Below are positions 58,814 to 64,000 of a stretch of 64,000 nt of DNA, piece after piece; the stretch's first letter is position 1, and the number at the start of each line of letters is the position of its first letter. The position numbers were made by a program, and so were the translations under genes. Source of the DNA: Pseudomonas sp. Marseille-Q3773 (GTDB lineage Bacteria > Pseudomonadota > Gammaproteobacteria > Pseudomonadales > Pseudomonadaceae); the NCBI RefSeq assembly GCF_916618955.1, contig NZ_OU745390.1, positions 1,736,001 through 1,800,000 on the forward strand, written 5' to 3'. A model generated the notes under the pieces. It saw only the letters and a program-made list of their open reading frames with translations. It ran no database searches and was not told the DNA's origin.

Positions 58814-60012
58814 GCGGATGCCTTGAAATAAGCGGCCAACCGGGCCGCCTCGGTGTCGACATCATGCCGTTGCAGCACACGCTGGCGGGCCGCCTCGCCC
58901 ATACGCTGCAACACCTCGACAGGTTGCGCCAGGCACTCGACAATGGCCGTCACCAGCTCGTCAACGGCGCCGGCGGGAAACAACCAACCGTTCTCGCCCG
59001 GCTGCACCAGCTCGGGAATGCCCGCCACATAAGTCGTCAGCACGGGCCGGCGCAGGGCCATGGCCTCCATGATTACCACCGGCAGTCCCTCGGCGAAGCT
59101 GGGCAGCACCAGTGCGCGCGCGGCAAGGATCTCTTCACGCACCTGGGCACTGCTGATCCAGCCGGTGATACGGACCTGGCGCTGCAAGCCATAGCGGGCA
59201 ATCAATGCCTCGACCTGCCCACGCATCTCGCCGTCACCGGCCAGCACCAGCTCGAAACCGACCGCTCGGGCAGCCAGTATCCGCGCGGCTTCAAGCAACA
59301 GCAGCTGGCCTTTCTGTTCGCACAAGCGCCCGACACACACCAGCCGCGGCGCCGCCGGCAGGCTGACCGGCGCCACCTCATGAAAACTGCGCTCCAGGCC
59401 GCAATGTACCACCTTGACCTTGGCCCAGTGGTCGTGTGCCACCCAGCGCAACACCTGGCTGCGCCCATACGAACTGACGGCCGCGACAAATGCGGCACGC
59501 CGCACCTTCTCGCCGATGTGCAGAAATTGCGGCTTGTCGAATTCCTCCGGCCCGTGCACGGTAAAGCTGTAGGCCGGCCCTCCCAGCACGTGGGCCAGCA
59601 TCACCACCTCGGTGGAATTGGTGCCGAAATGGGCGTGCACGTGTTGTGCCTTGCCTGCCTGCAGCCACTGCAGCACCTGGCAGGCCTCGGCCAGGTAGAC
59701 CAAGTGATAGGGCCAGGCGCGGTCGGCGCGCAGGCCGAGGCGCAGGGCCAGCCACAGGGCGCGGAAGAACGGCCGTGGCTGCCCGCAGAGGACCTGCCAG
59801 GTGGGTCCGAGCAGGCCCGCAATGCCGCCTTGCAGCACATAGCGGGTGTTGTCACGTTCGTTTGCGTCTTCGCCGTCCTGCAGCTGCGCGTCCCAGCCGC
59901 GCAGGGCAATACGCTGCACCGCTACCCCCTGGCGCTCCAGCGCGAGGATTTCGCGGCGGATGAAACTGTGGCTGACCTTTGGGTACTGGTTGACGAAATA
60001 GGCAATGCGCAT
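58810..60012 (-). CDS. Family 4 (GT1-type) glycosyltransferase
   Basis: Starting at ATG 60012 (MRIAYFVNQYPKVSHSF) the protein has 400 residues with two Rossmann domains. The C-terminal E-x7-E region is LPSFAEGLPVVIMEAMALRR, with the LVCVGRLCEQKGQ nucleotide-sugar segment before it. It transfers a sugar from an activated donor in the cytoplasm. An alternative ATG at 60036 adds eight residues. It overlaps the downstream gene by four bases. Confidence 0.88.
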   Translation of the reverse strand: MRIAYFVNQYPKVSHSFIRREILALERQGVAVQRIALRGWDAQLQDGEDANERDNTRYVLQGGIAGLLGPTWQVLCGQPRPFFRALWLALRLGLRADRAWPYHLVYLAEACQVLQWLQAGKAQHVHAHFGTNSTEVVMLAHVLGGPAYSFTVHGPEEFDKPQFLHIGEKVRRAAFVAAVSSYGRSQVLRWVAHDHWAKVKVVHCGLERSFHEVAPVSLPAAPRLVCVGRLCEQKGQLLLLEAARILAARAVGFELVLAGDGEMRGQVEALIARYGLQRQVRITGWISSAQVREEILAARALVLPSFAEGLPVVIMEAMALRRPVLTTYVAGIPELVQPGENGWLFPAGAVDELVTAIVECLAQPVEVLQRMGEAARQRVLQRHDVDTEAARLAAYFKASA

Positions 60013-60072
60013 AGGAATCCAGATCAAGACCCGCATGATGAACCCTTGGACCTCCCACAGTAACGCCAGCGC

Positions 60073-61074
60073 TCACTTCAAGCTGTCGATTACCGGTGGC
60101 CGGCGTCCCGCCGATGCCCCTGCGTCAGGTGCATCCCCCTGCTTCTCTTGTAGTTCAAGGTTGTGGCCGCTGCCTGCCAAAGCTGCCTGCAAACGTGCGA
60201 AAACATCTTCGAGCAGCGCCTGGCGGCGGCGGTACATCGCCCGTTTCTTGCTCGGAATGTCCTGTTCCGCGCGTTGCGCAGGGTCCAGCGGCAGCTCGTA
60301 GAAGTCCGCACGATTGCAGTTCATGCCGCCATGCTCCTGCCAGATCGCGTCATAATTGGCGGCCAGCTCCCGGTCCTTGTCGTTGCCGAAGTAGGCATGC
60401 CGGTGGTGACGACAGGCATCATTGACGGCGTACAGGTACTCCACGCGCAGAATCCTGGCCAGGCACTTCAACGCTTCGAGCAGCAGGCTACGCGGGCGCA
60501 GCCCCTCGAAGTCCTTGGTCAGGTCGCGGTAGATGGCCAGCGACGTCTCGCTGTCGACGCCCTTGTGGATGCCTTGCACGGCACCGATGAACAGGCAAAG
60601 TTCGCCCTGGCTGCGGCACAGGGTAAATGCCAGGGAGGCCACGCGCAGGTCGTTCTGGAACAGGTTCAGCACCAGCTCGCCTTCACGCTTGAACCAGATC
60701 GGCCGGTCGAGCACCAGGCGGCAACCCGGCGAATGGCTGGTCAGCTCACCCAATACCCGGCTGTCTGCCCGGTCCAGCAGCAACAGCGACGGAAACTGAC
60801 CGGCCACCACCTCGAAGTGCGAAGCCACCACCTCCAGGCGCTGCGGCGCTTCCCAGCATTTGCTGATATAGGGCCATTGCACGACACCGACGCCATCCAC
60901 GCCCAGCCGGCGCCAGCGCCCCTCGCCCAGTGCCAGGGTCATGCGTTGCAGGAAGGCATTCAGCTCGGGCCAATGCCGGGCAATCTGGCGCAACAGCCGG
61001 TACTTGTTGTTCAGCGCCCGCAACGAGTAACCCGGTTGCAGGGTGAACACGCTTTTGATGATCGTGCCAAGCAT
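60073..61074 (-). CDS. DUF535 (VirK/YbjX-like) protein in the exopolysaccharide operon
   Basis: The 333-residue protein fits the DUF535 family: RHWPELNAFL near the N-terminus, EKCWEAPQRLE-like SKCWEAPQRLEVVASHF, FIGAVQGIHKG and YLYAVNDACRHHRHAYF. No signal peptide is visible. Salmonella VirK and YbjX, of this family, affect antimicrobial-peptide resistance and lipid A, but the biochemical activity is unknown. Ten bases separate it from the upstream GT2 gene, so it is clearly part of the operon. Confidence 0.75.
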   Translation of the reverse strand: MLGTIIKSVFTLQPGYSLRALNNKYRLLRQIARHWPELNAFLQRMTLALGEGRWRRLGVDGVGVVQWPYISKCWEAPQRLEVVASHFEVVAGQFPSLLLLDRADSRVLGELTSHSPGCRLVLDRPIWFKREGELVLNLFQNDLRVASLAFTLCRSQGELCLFIGAVQGIHKGVDSETSLAIYRDLTKDFEGLRPRSLLLEALKCLARILRVEYLYAVNDACRHHRHAYFGNDKDRELAANYDAIWQEHGGMNCNRADFYELPLDPAQRAEQDIPSKKRAMYRRRQALLEDVFARLQAALAGSGHNLELQEKQGDAPDAGASAGRRPPVIDSLK

Positions 61075-61084
61075 CCGTGGCCCC

Positions 61085-62071
61085 TCACTTATATTCGATC
61101 AAGGCCGGTTTGCCGGCCACGAATTGCTGGTGCAGGAACCTCAGCTGCCCGAGCATTTCCGGGAACTTGCCCAGTACCAGGAAGACTGCCCAAAGCCAGT
61201 TTTCACGTGCCGATCGGCCTCCGCGACGAGCCAGGCGCCAGGCCTGCAGCGGGTAGACCAGCAACAACGCCAGGCCCCAGCCGCCGAGCGCCAGGCAGGC
61301 CAGCAGGGTAGTCAGTGGTATGCCCAGGCCCCAGACCCAGGCCCGACGCGACTCGCGCAACCAGTGCCGCTCCGGCGCCTGGCCATGCAGGTAAGCGCCT
61401 TCTGCGTAAGCATGGCCGGCGCGCAGGCTGCGGCGCCACCATTGGCTGAAACGGGTCATGGCGGCGTCGTGCAAGGTCATCTCGGCATCCAGCCGCCAGA
61501 CCTTCCAGCCCCTGGCTCGCAGGCGCACGCACAGCTCAGGCTCTTCGCCGGCGATCAACCCGCTGCGGAAGCCGCCGACAGCGGCGAACGCGTCTGCCCG
61601 CATCAGCGCGTCGCCACCGCACGCCTTGGCCTCGCCGATTGGGGTGTCCCACTCCAGGTCGCATAGCAGGTTGTATACCGAGCGTTGCGGGAAACGCTCG
61701 CGGCGCCGGCCACAGACCACCGCCACTTCAGGGTGGCGGTCGAGGAACGCCTGTGCCGTCGCCAGCCAGTCAGCGTCGACCTCGCAATCGCCGTCGACGA
61801 ACTGCACCAGGCGCATAGACGGCAGCAGCCGTTGCAAAGCGGCAAAGCCCTCATTGCGCGCGCGGGCAGCGGTGAACGGCTGGCCCATGTCCAGCGTGAG
61901 CACTTCCACCCCGAGGCTACGGGCCAGTTGCGGTGAACCGTCGGAAGAACCCGAGTCGACGTACAGCACCTGCTCCGCGCCATGCGCCAGCGATCGCAGG
62001 CAACGCTCGAGGCGCTGGCCTTCGTTGCGGCCTATCACCACCACCCCGAGCCCGCTCGCCATGGGCTTCAC
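61085..62071 (-). CDS. Family 2 glycosyltransferase
   Basis: The 328-residue protein has a GT-A domain (VVVIGRNEGQRLERCLRSL, VDSGSSDGS, FVDGDCEVDADWL, CGGDALMRADAF). C-terminal hydrophobic segments near residues 250-285 may tether it to the inner membrane. The GTG at 62071 overlaps the preceding acetyltransferase stop (GTGA), indicating coupling; an internal ATG at 62062 is possible. The donor and acceptor are unknown. Confidence 0.86.
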   Translation of the reverse strand: MKPMASGLGVVVIGRNEGQRLERCLRSLAHGAEQVLYVDSGSSDGSPQLARSLGVEVLTLDMGQPFTAARARNEGFAALQRLLPSMRLVQFVDGDCEVDADWLATAQAFLDRHPEVAVVCGRRRERFPQRSVYNLLCDLEWDTPIGEAKACGGDALMRADAFAAVGGFRSGLIAGEEPELCVRLRARGWKVWRLDAEMTLHDAAMTRFSQWWRRSLRAGHAYAEGAYLHGQAPERHWLRESRRAWVWGLGIPLTTLLACLALGGWGLALLLVYPLQAWRLARRGGRSARENWLWAVFLVLGKFPEMLGQLRFLHQQFVAGKPALIEYK

Positions 62072-62592
62072 CCGGCCGGCGCCGTGGTGGCCGCGTGCCT
62101 GGCCTTGACGGTGGCCGGTACCCCCACCGCCAGCGAGTCGTCCGGCACATCCACCAGCACCACGGCGTTGGCACCGATCACCACATTGTTGCCAATGCGG
62201 ATGCTGCCCAGCACCTTGGCCCCGGTACCGATATCGACATTGTTGCCGAACACCGGTGCAACCGGCTCGTCGACGTTCTTCAGGCCCACCACCACGCCGT
62301 TGCGGATACGACAGTCATCGCCAAACCGGGCATAACCGCTGATCACGATGCCGCCAAAATGATCGATTACGAAGTTGCGACCAATCACCACTTCGCACGG
62401 CAACTCCACGCCGGTAATGATCTGCACGCCTTTGAACAACACCTTGTACAGCAGCGAAAACAGCTTGCGCAGCGGTGCCGGGCGCACGCCATAGCGCCAG
62501 CGGCCGAAGCGGTACACCAGCAATACCCAGAAGCCCTGGGCGCCCCAATCGCCACCATGGGCGCGCAAGTCGGCACGGATATTATCGAACAT
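62068..62592 (-). CDS. Serine acetyltransferase-like O-acetyltransferase
   Basis: The 174-residue protein begins MFDNIRADLRAHGG and has a left-handed parallel beta-helix of hexapeptide repeats (IGRNFVIDHFGGIVISG, IRIGNNVVIGANAVVLVDVP). It belongs to the CysE-like acetyltransferase group. Within an exopolysaccharide operon it more likely O-acetylates a sugar than makes O-acetylserine. A GGTGGAG lies upstream of the ATG at 62592. Confidence 0.85.
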   Translation of the reverse strand: MFDNIRADLRAHGGDWGAQGFWVLLVYRFGRWRYGVRPAPLRKLFSLLYKVLFKGVQIITGVELPCEVVIGRNFVIDHFGGIVISGYARFGDDCRIRNGVVVGLKNVDEPVAPVFGNNVDIGTGAKVLGSIRIGNNVVIGANAVVLVDVPDDSLAVGVPATVKARHAATTAPAG

Positions 62593-62600
62593 GGCTCCAC

Positions 62601-63557
62601 CTACCTGGTCGGTTGGCTGGCGTACCGGGTCTTGAACAACAGGGACCAGGTCGCCCGACAGTGACGCCAGCAGGCACTTATCGCGCCCCAACCGCGTCGT
62701 TTCAACAGTGCCTTGAGTGCCAGCAGCAGGTCGCCCAAGGTCACCAGCAACATGTGCAATGCAAGCCCTGCCCGCCCGTGATGCTTGCGGAAGTACAGCA
62801 GTTCGCTTTCGATCTGGTAGGCCGAAATCTGCCGGCTGGCCGCCTCCAGTTCGGCTACCGAGCGGGAGCTCTCGCCGCCGATGTGCACCACTGTGGTGTG
62901 CGGGTAGAACACCACTTTCCAGCCCGCCGCCTTGACCCGCTTGCAGTGGTCGACTTCTTCGTAATAAAGAAAGTAGCGCGGGTCGAACAGGCCAATCTGG
63001 TCGAGCACTTCACGGCGTACCAGGTAGAAGCAGCCAGGCAGCCAGTCGCATTCGCGGACCGACGCGTGGTCCCAGTCCATCTCGTCGACCATCTTCAAGC
63101 CTGGAAAGAAGCGCCCTAGCCCGGTACGCCCGACGAAAACATTGAACGGTGTCGGGAAGTAACGGCAACTGGGCTGCAGGTCGCCATCGCGGCCCTCCAG
63201 GCGCACGCCCAGCACGCCGCACTCGGGGTGCGCCTCCATGTAATCGAGGGTCTTCTGCAGGGAATCGGCAGCCACGAAGGCATCGGTGTTCAGCAGCAAG
63301 GCATACTTGCCCTGCAGGTGCGCCAGCAGCTGGTTGTTGGCCCGGCCGAAGCCGACGTTGTGCGTGTTGCTCAGCAGCAGCGCTTGCGGGCACACCTGGG
63401 CCATGCGCTGCACCGAGTCATCCACCGAGGCGTTGTCCACCACCAGGTAGTTGGCCAGGCGTTCGCCATCAGCCCGGCGCAGTGCATCGAACATCGGCTG
63501 CAGCAGCCCGGCCGTGTTGAAGTTGACCACCATGACATCGACCGGTTTGCTAGCCAT
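62601..63557 (-). CDS. Family 2 glycosyltransferase (rhamnosyltransferase-like)
   Basis: The 318-residue protein has VVNFNTAGLLQPMFDAL, VVDNASVDDS, VGFGRANNQLL and LLNTDAFV, then the acceptor-side YYEEVDHCKRVKAAGWKV. This resembles WbbL-type rhamnosyltransferases. It is cytoplasmic, with one possible C-terminal amphipathic segment. It overlaps the upstream acyltransferase by eight bases. Confidence 0.87.
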   Translation of the reverse strand: MASKPVDVMVVNFNTAGLLQPMFDALRRADGERLANYLVVDNASVDDSVQRMAQVCPQALLLSNTHNVGFGRANNQLLAHLQGKYALLLNTDAFVAADSLQKTLDYMEAHPECGVLGVRLEGRDGDLQPSCRYFPTPFNVFVGRTGLGRFFPGLKMVDEMDWDHASVRECDWLPGCFYLVRREVLDQIGLFDPRYFLYYEEVDHCKRVKAAGWKVVFYPHTTVVHIGGESSRSVAELEAASRQISAYQIESELLYFRKHHGRAGLALHMLLVTLGDLLLALKALLKRRGWGAISACWRHCRATWSLLFKTRYASQPTR

Positions 63558-64000
63558 TGCCGCCCTCGCCGAAGAAGTACTGGCGCCTTTGCGCCATCAG
63601 CAGCGGTTCCAGTTCGGGGTCGTAGGCACCGTTGCGCTGCTTGACCAGGCCGATCCACGGGTAGGCTTCGCAACGCGCCTCGACCCGTTTGATCAAGTCC
63701 TCGGTGGTGCAGATGAACTCTGCCGGGTTGCCGCCGAACACCGTGCCCGGCGGCACGTCCTTGGTCACGACCGCGCCTGCGGCGACGATCGACTCGGGCC
63801 CGATGGTCACGCGCGGCATGATGATCGCGCCATGGCCGATGAAGCAGTTGTCCTTGATGTCGATGAAACCGACCGAATCCAGGTGCTTGCCGAAGCGGTG
63901 CTCGATCAGCAATACCACCCCGTCATGGCCGATCAGCGTGCAGTCGGCCAGGCCCACGCTGTTGCCAATGCGCACCAGCGACGGGTCGAGGAACTTGCTG
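63550..64000 (-). CDS. Hexapeptide-repeat acyltransferase (3' part, cut by window edge)
   Basis: The frame is open to the right edge and encodes the last about 150 residues. Hexapeptide repeats (KDNCFIGHGAIIMPRVTIGPESIVAAGAVVTKDVP) and the PPGTVFGGNPAEFI segment identify a left-handed beta-helix acyltransferase of the maltose O-acetyltransferase (MaaT) type. It is the most upstream visible gene of the exopolysaccharide operon. The true start lies beyond the window. Confidence 0.85.
   Translation of the reverse strand, partial: SKFLDPSLVRIGNSVGLADCTLIGHDGVVLLIEHRFGKHLDSVGFIDIKDNCFIGHGAIIMPRVTIGPESIVAAGAVVTKDVPPGTVFGGNPAEFICTTEDLIKRVEARCEAYPWIGLVKQRNGAYDPELEPLLMAQRRQYFFGEGGNG

Overview
The window is high-GC Pseudomonas DNA, almost certainly from the Pseudomonas putida group. 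The evidence is a benABCD-benK-benE-benF benzoate operon with benR upstream, typical P. putida REP elements, gamma-glutamylated polyamine genes, and an exopolysaccharide locus whose gene order matches, from memory, the Pea region of P. putida KT2440. The assignment rests on gene content and remembered synteny; no database search was run.

Layout. 1-821: 5' part of a cytosine-permease-like gene. 1.2-8.2 kb: a secreted multicopper oxidase behind a near-consensus sigma-54 promoter, then a fused SCO/cytochrome c protein and a GGDEF-EAL protein. 8.2-9.2 kb: a lone tyrosine recombinase. 9.2-13.1 kb: glycerate kinase, a CdaR-type regulator and a divergent MFS carrier. 13.1-14.6 kb: an IS3-family (IS150-like) element that landed in the spacer of an inverted REP pair. 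14.7-18.5 kb: a Rieske/FAD reductase, an aldo-keto reductase and a YdjM-like membrane hydrolase.

18.5-27.7 kb (minus strand): benR-benABCDK, a 61-codon internally deleted remnant of catA, benE and benF. The benA promoter carries two XylS/BenR-type half-sites 21 bp apart. A-rich Crc/Hfq-type motifs sit in front of benR, benA, benK and benF. 28.0-28.7 kb: a lipoprotein. 29.2-35.8 kb: a type VI secretion vgrG island (VgrG, DUF4123 adaptor, uncharacterised 280-aa protein, PD-(D/E)XK-type effector, putative immunity protein, PAAR). It contains an AT-richer patch over the toxin 3' end and the immunity 5' end.

36.2-42.4 kb: a HisN-like phosphatase, a tandem universal stress protein, a Fur-box-preceded TonB receptor, a PagL-type lipid A deacylase, a phytanoyl-CoA-dioxygenase-like protein and a small periplasmic protein. 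42.5-52.7 kb: ptrR-like/sad divergent pair, an SF1 helicase, an AraC regulator, then gamma-glutamylpolyamine synthetase, polyamine-binding protein, gamma-glutamylputrescine oxidase-like flavoprotein and a DUF3313 lipoprotein. 52.8-55.3 kb: L-serine ammonia-lyase with a divergent LysR regulator. 55.3-64.0 kb (minus): exopolysaccharide operon with acyltransferases, five glycosyltransferases, a DUF535 protein and a WbaP/WcaJ-type priming transferase; it runs off the right edge.

The strongest points for follow-up are the uncharacterised T6SS island, the decayed catA inside an otherwise intact ben operon, and the sigma-54-driven oxidase/SCO-cytochrome pair, which resembles the Mn(II) oxidase McoA system.
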